Assembly: GCF_024198235.1 (NCBI RefSeq)
Contig: NZ_JAKCFB010000018.1
Location: 124,001 to 188,000 of the forward strand
Length of the DNA: 64,000 bases
DNA from: Myxococcus dinghuensis
Lineage (GTDB): Bacteria; Myxococcota; Myxococcia; Myxococcales; Myxococcaceae
Direction: 5' to 3'
The notes under the pieces are model-generated. The model was not told the DNA's origin. It did no database searches and was given only the letters and a program-made list of their open reading frames with translations. The translations under genes were made by a program, and so were the position numbers. Below are positions 25,165 to 33,235 of this stretch, in pieces (within the stretch, counting starts at the first letter, position 1; every line of letters begins with the position of its first letter).

Positions 25165-26613
25165 TCAGCCGATGGCGATCTGATAGCCGCCGTTCGGGTT
25201 GGAGCGGAGGAAGTGCTTCATCTGCTCCGGGGTGATGGTCTTCACGTTGGCGTCCGCCGGGTCGCGGACGATGAAGTTGCCCTTGGAGTCCATGCCCGCC
25301 ACCGTGACGTAGTGGCCGGAGGTGCGGGCCTCGTTCTGGTGCGGCGGCATGGCGTGGTAGTCGCCGTTGGCCACCACCAGCTTGCCCTGCTTGAGCTGGT
25401 CGGCGATCCACTCCACGTTGGCGCCCGGGCCCTTGGTGACGGCGTTCTTGCCCATCGCCTTCGCCATCTTCGCGATGCCGTTGACGTCCGTGCCGTTGGA
25501 GCTGGTTCCACCGATCCGGCCCAGGTGGTTGATGAGCTGCGCGTCCGTCATGTCCTTGCCGTAGCCGACCGCGCGCGCAATCTGCGCCATGGACGTGGGG
25601 CCGCAGTTCGCCGGGCCGTTGGTATAGCCGTTGGCCTTGCCCGCGGGGTTGTACTGGCTGATCTGCGGGACCTTGCTCGGGTCCACCCGGCCGCCGTCCG
25701 TGACGGGCGTGGCGCCGTCCGTCTGCTGCACGCCACCGGGCTTGCTCGGGTTGAGGTCCACGGGCGGCTTGCTGGTGCCCGGCGTGAAGGAGCTCTGGTC
25801 CTTGCCCGGCACGCCCGGCAGCTTGATGTTGTCACCCGCGTAGATGAGGTTCGGGTTGGTGATCTTCGGGTTCAGCTCGCGGATCTGGTTGATGATGTCC
25901 CAGTGCGAACCCTCCATGCCCTGGCTCTTCAGCTTGGAGGCGATGCCCCAGAGCGTGTCACCCTTCTGGATTTGATAGTCGCTGCCCGTCACCGGCGAGC
26001 GTGAGTCCGTCCCGGGGGTGGGCTTGTTCTTGCCCGGCGCCAGCCCCGGCTTGTTGTCGCCGGGCGTCACCGTGGTGTCGGGGACGTTGGCCGTGGTCCC
26101 GCTCGGCGTCTTGCCTCCCGGGAACAGGCGGTTCATGTGGTTCTGGATCTTGTTCTGGTAGTCGTAGCCGCGCGCGTCGTTCATCGCGCCCGCGCCACGG
26201 TGCCACTCGCGCGCGGCGGCCAGGCTGCTGCCGTGCTTCTTCGTCAGGTCGCCAATCGTCTTGGCGAGGAACTCCATCTGCTTCTCGGGCGGAATCGTCT
26301 TCGCGTTGGCGCCGCGGCCCACCTGCATCCCGGACCACTTCTCGAACGAGGGCAGCAGGCCGTTGTCGTCCAGGCCGATGAGCCCGTGGCCCGTGCCGTC
26401 CGCGTGCACGCCGTGGTTCTTGAAGGACGACTCCTGCGCGACGATGCCCGCGAGCACCTTCGGATCCGCGCCGTACTTCTGCGCGTACTTCTCGATGTAC
26501 GGCCAGAGCTGCTGCAGGTTCATCTGCGCGTCGCGGCCCTGCGGCAGGCCCGACGCCTGCTGGGTGTTGTTGGCCGAGTACGTCTGCTGACGAGCGTCAA
26601 TGCGGGGGGACAT
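25165..26613 (-). CDS. Lytic transglycosylase, LysM and C39-like peptidase fusion without signal peptide
   Basis: 482 residues. Domain order: a soluble-lytic-transglycosylase-like domain (about 30-150) with the catalytic Glu in GIVAQESSFKN and a GLIGL motif; a linker rich in Pro, Thr and Lys; a LysM peptidoglycan-binding domain (about 215-270, YQIQKGDTLWGIASKL to LIYAGDNIKLP); and a C39-type cysteine-peptidase-like domain (about 345-482) with NCGPTSM holding the Cys, GHYVTVAGMD holding the His and VRDPAD. ATG 26613 has CGGAGAG upstream. The mature-looking N-terminus (SPRIDARQQTYSANN) has no signal peptide, which is odd for a wall enzyme and suggests a non-Sec export route or release by lysis. 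Confidence 0.85.
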   Translation of the reverse strand: MSPRIDARQQTYSANNTQQASGLPQGRDAQMNLQQLWPYIEKYAQKYGADPKVLAGIVAQESSFKNHGVHADGTGHGLIGLDDNGLLPSFEKWSGMQVGRGANAKTIPPEKQMEFLAKTIGDLTKKHGSSLAAAREWHRGAGAMNDARGYDYQNKIQNHMNRLFPGGKTPSGTTANVPDTTVTPGDNKPGLAPGKNKPTPGTDSRSPVTGSDYQIQKGDTLWGIASKLKSQGMEGSHWDIINQIRELNPKITNPNLIYAGDNIKLPGVPGKDQSSFTPGTSKPPVDLNPSKPGGVQQTDGATPVTDGGRVDPSKVPQISQYNPAGKANGYTNGPANCGPTSMAQIARAVGYGKDMTDAQLINHLGRIGGTSSNGTDVNGIAKMAKAMGKNAVTKGPGANVEWIADQLKQGKLVVANGDYHAMPPHQNEARTSGHYVTVAGMDSKGNFIVRDPADANVKTITPEQMKHFLRSNPNGGYQIAIG

Positions 26614-27170
26614 GAACTCTCCGCGATTGGAAACGAATGGGTTTGGGGTGTGGGGACTGCCGATGCCGGGATTGTCGAAACTTGAGAATGAGAGTTGCCT
26701 GCCCGCGACGCGATTTCGCGGGAGTTCCCGGTTTTGCAAAGGCATGCGAAATTTCCACGCGGCCTCGGAGGAGGGCGCGTGTCGAGAGGGTGCGCCGCGT
26801 CAGGGGGCGTGCGCTTGCGTCAAAGCCTCTCGGTGCGTGCTGATGCGGTGCGGCATCCCCTGGTTCGTGGGGTGAATCCCCCAGGTGTGAGCACTCTGGC
26901 AGGGCTCCGCCTGAATGCACGTCAACAGCACCTCAATGACGTGTCACGCGCGCGTCAATGCCTGCCGTGGGGCTAATGGGCCCGCTGGCTTTTGCTGAAA
27001 GGCATTCTTGGGGTACGGGAGGCTCCGCGACCTGGAGTTCAACACGGGGCGCGGAGCCCTCCTCCCTCACCGGAGCACGGGCGCCGCGAGGGCTCCGGCA
27101 TCACGGTGAAGGGGCGCAGCTGTCCTGGAAAAGTCCCGAACGGATGGAACGGGACTCCTCCCGGAGTGGA
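26614..27170. other. 557-bp intergenic region
   Basis: Between the transglycosylase gene and the end of the 27-34 kb operon, less GC-rich than the flanks. Apart from the terminator at 27129-27156 it holds a 7-bp inverted repeat CCCGCGA/TCGCGGG (26702-26722) and, on the minus strand, three separate TTGACG sequences (around 26818, 26920 and 26957) that could be -35 elements for the transglycosylase gene, none with a convincing -10. I see no coding sequence. Confidence 0.5.
27129..27156 (-). terminator. Intrinsic terminator of the 27-34 kb operon
   Basis: AGTCCCG (27132-27138) and CGGGACT (27150-27156) pair around an 11-base loop. On the minus strand the stem is followed by TTTT. It lies 15 bp beyond the nadE stop codon. 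Confidence 0.7.
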
Positions 27171-28166
27171 TCAGCCCAGCTTGAACGGCTCCAGCTCGGG
27201 GACCTTCTCCAAGAGCAACGGGGGCGCGTGGAGGTAGGCGGTGCTGCGGCGCTTCTGGTCGATGTCGTCGTAGACGCGCTGCACCTGGGTGGGCGTCAGG
27301 CCCATCACCTGGGAGGCCTCGTCCGTCGACACGCCGTGGTTCTTGGCCCACATCAGCAGGTCGAGCTGCGAGTAGTGCACGGAGAAATAGAAGTCCTCCT
27401 GCGACTGCGGGAGGCTGAAGGTGTCCGTGGTGGGCTCGCCGCTGGTGATCTCCTCGATGACGCCCAGGTGCCTGGCCAGCTTGTACGTCTGCGTCTTGTA
27501 GAGGCCGGCGATGGGCTTCACGTCCGCGGCGCCGTCACCCAGCTTCACGAAGAAGCCCTGGTCGTACTCCAGCCGGTTGGGCGTGCCCGCGACGGCGAAG
27601 TTCAGGCGGTCCGCGTGGAAGTAGTCCATCATCTTCCGGGTGCGCTGCTTGAAGTTCGTCGCGGCGACGATCTGCGTATAGGCCTGGGGCGACAGCCGGA
27701 AGCGGCGCTCCTCGCCGTTCACCTGCACCACGACGTAGAAGAAGTTCACCGCGTCCGTGTTCAGCCGGTCGCCGTGCATGACGATCTTCCACTTCATGTC
27801 CGGGGTGAACTCCGGGAACACCGAGCGCACCGCCTCGTCGCGCTGGCGGTAGCAGCCAGCGGCCTCGAGGATGGGGGCGATGTCATGGAGCTGGTACTTG
27901 ATGCCCAGCTTCTCGCAGAGCTTGCGCCCCAACTGGGAGCTCCACCCGCTGGAGTCGCGCTCCGGCAGGAGGATGCCGAAGACGCGCTCGGGCCCCAGCG
28001 CGCGCACCGACAGCGCCGCGACGCACGCGGAGTCGATGCCGCCGGAGATGGCCACCACGATGCCGCGCTTCTTCAGCTTCTTGAGCACCGTCTCGCGCAG
28101 TCCCTCGGACAGTTCGGCGGCCTTCGCCTCCCAGTCCAGCTCCAATACCTGCTTGGAAAACGTCAT
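27171..28166 (-). CDS. nadE: NAD synthetase-like (NadE family) enzyme
   Basis: 331 residues from ATG 28166, with AAAGGA 8 bp upstream. The N-type ATP pyrophosphatase motif SGGIDSACVAAL is at 41-52. Other family landmarks are FGILLPERDS, RLNFAVAGTPNRLEYDQGFFVKLGDGAADVKPIAGLYK and GEPTTDTFSLPQSQEDFYF. NadE transfers ammonia to deamido-NAD. As the last gene of a biosynthetic operon containing an AsnB homologue, it may instead make a pathway-specific amide. Oddly, the upstream ligase reads into this gene in the same frame with no stop codon, so it may also be made as part of a larger protein. No glutaminase domain is present. Confidence 0.9.
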   Translation of the reverse strand: MTFSKQVLELDWEAKAAELSEGLRETVLKKLKKRGIVVAISGGIDSACVAALSVRALGPERVFGILLPERDSSGWSSQLGRKLCEKLGIKYQLHDIAPILEAAGCYRQRDEAVRSVFPEFTPDMKWKIVMHGDRLNTDAVNFFYVVVQVNGEERRFRLSPQAYTQIVAATNFKQRTRKMMDYFHADRLNFAVAGTPNRLEYDQGFFVKLGDGAADVKPIAGLYKTQTYKLARHLGVIEEITSGEPTTDTFSLPQSQEDFYFSVHYSQLDLLMWAKNHGVSTDEASQVMGLTPTQVQRVYDDIDQKRRSTAYLHAPPLLLEKVPELEPFKLG

Positions 28167-29765
28167 GGTGTGAGTCCTTTCAATTCCTGACACAGAACCT
28201 ACGGATGAATACCGGGTGCGCAGCTCCGCCTTGAGCACCTTCCCGCTGGGCCCTCGCGGCAGCGACTCCGTGAACACGACATGCCGGGGCACCTTGTGCG
28301 CCGGCAGGGACTCCCGACAGAAGCGCCGCAGGTCGTCCTCCTTCGCGGAGGCGCCCTCCTGGAGGACCACCACCGCGCAGGCCGCCTCGCCGCCCAGCGC
28401 GTCGGGCACGCCCACCACCGCCACTTCCTTCACCGCGCGGTGGCGCGCGAGCTGGTGCTCCATCTCCGCCGGGCTCACCCGGTGGCCGCCCACCTTGAGG
28501 ATCTCCTTCGCGCGGCCCACCAGGAAGAAGAAGCCGTCCGCGTCGCGCCACGCCAGGTCCCCCGTCCACAGCCAGCCGCCGCGGAGGACGGCCGCCGTCT
28601 CCTCGGGCGCGCCCAGGTAGCCCGGCGTCACGTTGGGCCCCCGGGCCACCAGGTGGCCCGGCTCGCCCACCGGCAGGGGCGCGCCGTCCTCGCCCACCAC
28701 GCGCAGCTCCACGCCGGGAATGGCCACGCCGATGGAGCCCGCCTTCCGTTCCGCGCTCGCGGGCGGCAGGTAGCTCAGCCGCGCGGTGGCCTCCGTCTGG
28801 CCGTACATGACGTACAGCTCGGCGGGGCGGAACGACTCGCGCGTCCACTGAATCGTCTCCGGCGCCATGCCGCCGCCCGCCTGCGTGACGTAGCGCAGCT
28901 TGAGCTTGGACAGCGTGTCCGCGCTGGCCTGCCGGCGCAGCAGCTCGAAGGTGAGCGGCACGCCCGCGAAGCCCGTGCTGCCCTCGGCGGCCATCGCCTC
29001 CAGCACCACCTGCGGATACATGAAGCGCGGATCCAGGAACACCGAGCCGCCCGCGAGCAGGTGCGTCTGCAGGACGCTCTTGCCGTAGCAGTAGTGCAGC
29101 GGGAGCACCAGGTGCGCCCGGTCGCTCGCGCCCAGGCCCAGGTACTCGACGATGGAGCGCGTGTTGGCGGCGATGTTGCCGAACGTCTGGATGACGCCCC
29201 GGGGCGTGCCCGTGCTGCCGGAGGTGTAGACGATGGCGGCGTGCGCGTCCGCCGGCGTCGCGGGCAGGGTGGCCAGGGGCTCCGCCCTCACGTCACCGTC
29301 CAGCGCGCCGTCCTCCTGCACCCAGGCACAGGTGGCCGGCGCGAGCACCTGGAGCATGCGCTCCGGGGGCCTCGAGCCGTGCACCACGTACACGCGCGCC
29401 AGGCCCGGCTTTCCGGCCCACTTGCGCGCGTCCTGGCCGAAGAGGAAGGCGTGCCGCGCGCCCGTCTGCGCGAGGATGGCGTCCACGGACGAGGCGCCCG
29501 TCTCCCGGTCCAGCTCCACCGCGCAGGCCCCCAGGGACTGCACCGCGAGGCTCGCCACCACCCCGGCGGTGCCCAGCGGCAGGACGATGAGCACCTTGTC
29601 GCCCGGCGACACGCCCGCCTCGCGCAGGTGGCCCGCGAGCAGGCGCATCCGCTCGGCGAGCTGCCCATAGGTGAGGCGGGCCCACGGGGAGTCCACCGCG
29701 GGCGCGTCCGGGGTCGCCCGGGCGTGGCCGAGCACCCACGCGGGGGAGGAGTCGGGCGCGCTCAT
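27171..29765 (-). CDS. AMP-forming acyl ligase, open in frame into NadE (ligase part 28167-29765)
   Basis: From ATG 29765 an ANL-superfamily ligase of about 512 residues is encoded. It has the P-loop YTSGSTGTPRG near 190, the MYGQTEATAR motif, the hinge WTGDLAWRDADG, and the catalytic Lys of the C-terminal subdomain in GPSGKVLK. Such enzymes activate a carboxylic acid as acyl-AMP and load CoA or a carrier protein; the acyl carrier protein encoded two genes upstream is the obvious partner. No stop codon follows. About 20 linker codons with low GC3 (TAT TCA TCC GTA GGT TCT...) lead straight into the NadE ATG, giving a potential 864-residue fusion. The start overlaps the AsnB stop (ATGA). Confidence 0.85.
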   Translation of the reverse strand: MSAPDSSPAWVLGHARATPDAPAVDSPWARLTYGQLAERMRLLAGHLREAGVSPGDKVLIVLPLGTAGVVASLAVQSLGACAVELDRETGASSVDAILAQTGARHAFLFGQDARKWAGKPGLARVYVVHGSRPPERMLQVLAPATCAWVQEDGALDGDVRAEPLATLPATPADAHAAIVYTSGSTGTPRGVIQTFGNIAANTRSIVEYLGLGASDRAHLVLPLHYCYGKSVLQTHLLAGGSVFLDPRFMYPQVVLEAMAAEGSTGFAGVPLTFELLRRQASADTLSKLKLRYVTQAGGGMAPETIQWTRESFRPAELYVMYGQTEATARLSYLPPASAERKAGSIGVAIPGVELRVVGEDGAPLPVGEPGHLVARGPNVTPGYLGAPEETAAVLRGGWLWTGDLAWRDADGFFFLVGRAKEILKVGGHRVSPAEMEHQLARHRAVKEVAVVGVPDALGGEAACAVVVLQEGASAKEDDLRRFCRESLPAHKVPRHVVFTESLPRGPSGKVLKAELRTRYSSVGSVSGIERTHTMTFSKQVLELDWEAKAAELSEGLRETVLKKLKKRGIVVAISGGIDSACVAALSVRALGPERVFGILLPERDSSGWSSQLGRKLCEKLGIKYQLHDIAPILEAAGCYRQRDEAVRSVFPEFTPDMKWKIVMHGDRLNTDAVNFFYVVVQVNGEERRFRLSPQAYTQIVAATNFKQRTRKMMDYFHADRLNFAVAGTPNRLEYDQGFFVKLGDGAADVKPIAGLYKTQTYKLARHLGVIEEITSGEPTTDTFSLPQSQEDFYFSVHYSQLDLLMWAKNHGVSTDEASQVMGLTPTQVQRVYDDIDQKRRSTAYLHAPPLLLEKVPELEPFKLG

Positions 29766-31738
29766 GCCGACTCCAGCACCACCGCGTCCACGTCCGCCTG
29801 GGGCGGCGGACGCGGGGGCAGGAAGTGGTGCGCGAGCAACTGCGTGGAGGCCATGGCGAACAGGGCCATGGTGTCGGCCTCGCTCTCCGCGGCGTTGGGC
29901 GCGCGCAGCTTGGCCACCAGCCGCTCCGCCTTCTTCGCGTCGAAGACGCCCACCTTCGCGATGGCCTCCGGCGCGAGCAGCTCCCGGGCCCAGGCCGGCG
30001 CCTCCGGCCCCACCAGCGCTCCGGCGATGGGCGCGCGGTAGGGGAACTTGTTGCGCTCGAGGATGGAGGCGGGGACCTTGCCGCGCGCGAAGCGCTTGAG
30101 GACGTGCTTCTCGTCCAGCCCCTTGAGCCGCACCCGCTCGGGGATGCGCGCCGCCAGCTCCATCACCGCCGTGTCGAGGAACGGGAAGCGCCCCTCCACC
30201 GCGTTGCCCAGCAGCATGCGGTCGCCCTGCGCGGACAGGAGGTAGCCCGACAGCAGCGTCTTCGCCTCCAGGTACTGCGCCCGCGCCAGCGGACGCCACC
30301 GGCCCACGTGCTCCGGCACCGTCGAGAGCACCGACGCCACCGGGTCCTCGTCCGCCACGCGCGCGGCGAACTCCGGCGCGAGGAAGCGGAGGATGCGCCC
30401 GCTGTTGGACCAGCGCACCAGGTGCGAGAAGCCCAGCCCGCCGGGCTCGTCCATGCCCTGGCCGAAGAACTCGCGGAGGAACTCCACGTTCTGCTGGCTC
30501 ACCGACAGGGTGGGGTAGAGCCGGCGCAGCAGCAGCGGGCGCCACTTCGACGTGGGGTGGCGCGCCCAGAACTGCCGGACCTTGGTCTCCTTGAAGAGGT
30601 CGTAGCCGAGGAACATCTCGTCCGAGCCCTCTCCGGTGAGCACCACCCGGATGCCGTTCTCCCGCACCCACTCGCTCAGCCGCAGGAAGGGCGCCGGCGC
30701 GGAGCGCATCATCGCCTGCTCGGCGTGGAAGATGACGCCGGGCACCAGCGTGCCGATGTCGCCGTCCTTCATCTCCACCACGCGGTGCTGCGTGCGAAGC
30801 TGCTCCGCCACGGTGGCCTGGTGCTGGCGCTCGTCGAAGCGCGCGTGCGCGAAGCCCACGGAGAAGGTGCGCAGCGTGCCGCCCAACTGCTCCTGCGCCA
30901 GCGCGCACAGCAGGCTGGAGTCGAGCCCGCCCGACAGGTACGCCGCCACCGGGACGTCCGCGCGCAGCCGCAGCCGCACCGCGCGCTCCAGCACCTCGCC
31001 CAGCTCCTCCTGGATGCGCGCCTCGTCCGCGGGGACGGGCTCCACGCCGAAGTCCAGGTCCCAGTAGCGGAACACGTCCAGCTTCCCGCCCCGGAACCGC
31101 GCCGAGTGCGCCGGGGGCAGCAGGCTCACCCCCTCGAACGAGGTGCGCGGCGCCACCGGCGACCAGAGCTGGAAGGTCTGCTTGAGGCCCCTCGCGTCGA
31201 GCGCGGGCGTCACCAGCCCGCTGGCGAAGAGTGTCTTCGCCTCCGAGCCGAACGCGAGCTGCCCGCCGGGCAACTGCGCGTAGTACAGCGGGCAGATGCC
31301 CACCCGGTCCCGCGACAGCCAGAGCGTGGCGTCACGCGGGTCCCACAGGGCGAACGCCCACTGCCCCTCGAACCGGCGCACGCAGTCGATGCCCCACGCG
31401 AGGAAGGCCGCGAGGATGACCTCCGTGTCGGAGCGGGTGCGGAACGCGTACTGGCCGGCGAGCTGCTCGCGCAGCTCGACGTGGTTGAAGATCTCCCCGT
31501 TGAACACCACGGTGAGGCCCGTCGCCGCGTCCCGCATGGGCTGATGGCCGCCCTCCAGGTCGACGATGGACAGCCGCGTGTGGCCCAGGGCCACGCCGTC
31601 CAGCAGCAGGGCCCGCTGCGCGTCCGGGCCCCGGTGGCGGATGCTCGCCGTCATCCGGCGCAGCCGCTCGGCGGACTCGGCCCGCGCGGCCCCGGCGCTT
31701 CCGCCCGCCGGATAGGTGAAACCCGCGATGCCACACAT
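29762..31738 (-). CDS. AsnB-like glutamine-dependent amidotransferase
   Basis: 658 residues. The N-terminal class II glutaminase domain starts with the nucleophile Cys2 (MCGIAGF) and contains RHRGPDAQ, LGHTRLSIVDL and FNGEIFNH. The synthetase domain has the PP-loop SGGLDSSLL near 270 and a GEGSDEMFLGY motif. In this family a carboxylate is activated by ATP and amidated with glutamine-derived ammonia. Homologues in polysaccharide and exosortase-associated clusters accompany acyl-AMP ligases and acyl carrier proteins, the same company as here, so a pathway-specific substrate is more likely than bulk asparagine. It overlaps the ligase start by ATGA and follows the carrier-protein gene by 9 bp. 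Confidence 0.9.
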   Translation of the reverse strand: MCGIAGFTYPAGGSAGAARAESAERLRRMTASIRHRGPDAQRALLLDGVALGHTRLSIVDLEGGHQPMRDAATGLTVVFNGEIFNHVELREQLAGQYAFRTRSDTEVILAAFLAWGIDCVRRFEGQWAFALWDPRDATLWLSRDRVGICPLYYAQLPGGQLAFGSEAKTLFASGLVTPALDARGLKQTFQLWSPVAPRTSFEGVSLLPPAHSARFRGGKLDVFRYWDLDFGVEPVPADEARIQEELGEVLERAVRLRLRADVPVAAYLSGGLDSSLLCALAQEQLGGTLRTFSVGFAHARFDERQHQATVAEQLRTQHRVVEMKDGDIGTLVPGVIFHAEQAMMRSAPAPFLRLSEWVRENGIRVVLTGEGSDEMFLGYDLFKETKVRQFWARHPTSKWRPLLLRRLYPTLSVSQQNVEFLREFFGQGMDEPGGLGFSHLVRWSNSGRILRFLAPEFAARVADEDPVASVLSTVPEHVGRWRPLARAQYLEAKTLLSGYLLSAQGDRMLLGNAVEGRFPFLDTAVMELAARIPERVRLKGLDEKHVLKRFARGKVPASILERNKFPYRAPIAGALVGPEAPAWARELLAPEAIAKVGVFDAKKAERLVAKLRAPNAAESEADTMALFAMASTQLLAHHFLPPRPPPQADVDAVVLESA

Positions 31739-31747
31739 GGCGCGCTC

Positions 31748-32002
31748 TCAGCCCGCCTGCGACAGGCGCTGCTGCTGTTTGCGCTCGACGAACGCCGTCA
31801 CGCGCGACAGCGAGTCCAGGTTCTCCGGCACCAGCTCCTTGTCCTCCAGCTTCATGCCGAACTCCTGCTCGAGGAAGGCCACCAGCTCCATCATCCCCGT
31901 CGAGTCGATGAGGCCCTTGCGCAAGAAGGAGTCGTCATCGCCGAACTCGTCCACGAAGAACGTGTCGACGATGAAGGTGCGGATGCGGTCACGAATGCTC
32001 AC
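31748..32002 (-). CDS. Acyl carrier protein
   Basis: 84 residues from GTG 32002, preceded by GGAA. The 4'-phosphopantetheine attachment site is Ser34 in KGLIDSTGMMELVAFLEQEFG, with the usual hydrophobic helix after it and an acidic helix 3 (LEDKELVPENLDSL). It is a dedicated carrier rather than the fatty-acid AcpP, judging by its place in the operon and its divergent DST motif. It presumably carries an acyl group loaded by the downstream AMP ligase and passed to one of the two acyltransferases upstream. Confidence 0.88.
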   Translation of the reverse strand: MSIRDRIRTFIVDTFFVDEFGDDDSFLRKGLIDSTGMMELVAFLEQEFGMKLEDKELVPENLDSLSRVTAFVERKQQQRLSQAG

Positions 32003-32098
32003 GGTCTGGATTCCTGTCTGGGATTGCGGTGGAAGGCGGAAACGAAGTCCGGACACCTCGAAGAGACGTGCCGGACCGGAAGACTTGGGCCGGGGCGC

Positions 32099-32689
32099 CT
32101 ACGTGCCCGTCTCGCGGGCCACGAGCTCCAGGCTCATGTTCCGGGCGGGGTTGCCCATGGCCAGCGTGTCGGGCGGTACGTCCTGGGTGACGATGCTGCC
32201 GGCGGCGACCACCGAGCGCGCCCCCACGCGGACCCCCGGCATGATGATGGCGCCGTGCGCCACCCAGACGTCATCCTCGATGACGATGGGCGCGGTGCGC
32301 TGGCCATCCCGGTCCCCCAGCCGGACGAACGACGCGAACATGCAACGGGCGCCCACGCTCACCGATTCCCAGGCTTCCAGCGAAACACCGTAGTTGAACT
32401 GGGTGTCGTCGCCGATGGTGAGCCGGGCGCCTGGATGACAGACGAGCGAGCTGGGCATCATCCCGCCCACGAAGGTGAGCCGGTCTCCCAGCGCGATGAT
32501 GCCGTCGTTCTGGACGGCCATGGGGCCGTAGGCCGCCACGTTGTGGCCGCGTAGCTGCACGGACCGGAAGAGCCAGCGCGCGCGCGCCAGGGCCATGGCC
32601 CGCAGCGCGCGGGGCTGCACCACCTTGCGCAGCGCCTGCAACTGCTCGAGCACCGCTGGCAACGCCACCGAGGGAATTCTCGACGTCAT
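32099..32689 (-). CDS. Hexapeptide-repeat acyltransferase
   Basis: 196 residues. A left-handed beta-helix is formed by repeats such as IALGDRLTFVGG, ARLTIGDDTQFNYG, VSVGARCMFAS, IVIEDDVWVAHGAIIMPGVRVGARSVVAAGSIVTQDVPP, ending in the common GNPARN motif. The DVWVAHGAIIMPG segment is typical of WbbJ/LacA-type O-acetyl or acyl transferases. The ATG overlaps the stop of the preceding acyltransferase gene (ATGA). The acceptor, probably a sugar or lipid-linked intermediate, is not identifiable. The 97-bp gap to the carrier-protein gene is the longest inside the operon. Confidence 0.87.
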   Translation of the reverse strand: MTSRIPSVALPAVLEQLQALRKVVQPRALRAMALARARWLFRSVQLRGHNVAAYGPMAVQNDGIIALGDRLTFVGGMMPSSLVCHPGARLTIGDDTQFNYGVSLEAWESVSVGARCMFASFVRLGDRDGQRTAPIVIEDDVWVAHGAIIMPGVRVGARSVVAAGSIVTQDVPPDTLAMGNPARNMSLELVARETGT

Positions 32690-33234
32690 CCCGCCACCTC
32701 CCGACGCAGCACTCGCGCTGGCGCGCCACCCACCGTCACGCCCGCCGGAATCCGACGGGAGATGACGGTACCGGGCGCCACCGAGCACCCCTTCTGCAAC
32801 TGGGTGCCGGGCAGCAGGATGGCACGGCTGCCCACCGTCACGCCCGCTTCGATGACCAGCGGCACGGAGGGGGGCCGCTCGTGTCGGTTGCCCCGCAGCG
32901 GGTGGTGCTGGTTGTCCATCACCTTGCAGAAGGCGCCCAGCCGCGCGCCCGGGCCCACGCGGATGGATTGCAGGGCCTCCAGGGAGGCGCCGCCTTCCAC
33001 GGCGACGTCGTCTCCCAGGACGATGAGGCTGTCGGCCGCCATGGCGTGCAGCTCGATGGGGGCGAGCCGTCCGTCCAGCACGACCCGATCTCCCAGCTGG
33101 ACCTGTCCGTCACCGTGGATCCAGACACGTCCCAACACGGTGGGGGCGGCGCCGATGCGCTGACAGCGCCGCAGCCTCCAGCGGGCCCAGAGGCCCTCCA
33201 ACTCTCGCGACAGTGAACGGTGCGGCGTCGTCAT
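32686..33234 (-). CDS. Hexapeptide-repeat acyltransferase
   Basis: 182 residues. Its beta-helix repeats include VWIHGDGQVQLGDRVVLDG, DSLIVLGDDVAVEGG, IRVGPGARLGAFC, and VIEAGVTVGSRAILLPGTQLQKGCSVAPGTVISRRIPAG, ending GGAPARVL. The segment MDNQHHPLRGNRHERP resembles the DxxxH substrate loop of maltose/WbbJ-type acetyltransferases. It is a distant paralogue of the neighbouring acyltransferase. It starts 1 bp after the stop of the SGNH gene and overlaps the next gene by ATGA, so the three are surely co-transcribed. Confidence 0.86.
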   Translation of the reverse strand: MTTPHRSLSRELEGLWARWRLRRCQRIGAAPTVLGRVWIHGDGQVQLGDRVVLDGRLAPIELHAMAADSLIVLGDDVAVEGGASLEALQSIRVGPGARLGAFCKVMDNQHHPLRGNRHERPPSVPLVIEAGVTVGSRAILLPGTQLQKGCSVAPGTVISRRIPAGVTVGGAPARVLRREVAG

Positions 33235-33235
33235 G

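Noticed and set aside
28281..30041. Long plus-strand frame over the ligase genes
   Set aside because: Antisense shadow, low-complexity composition.
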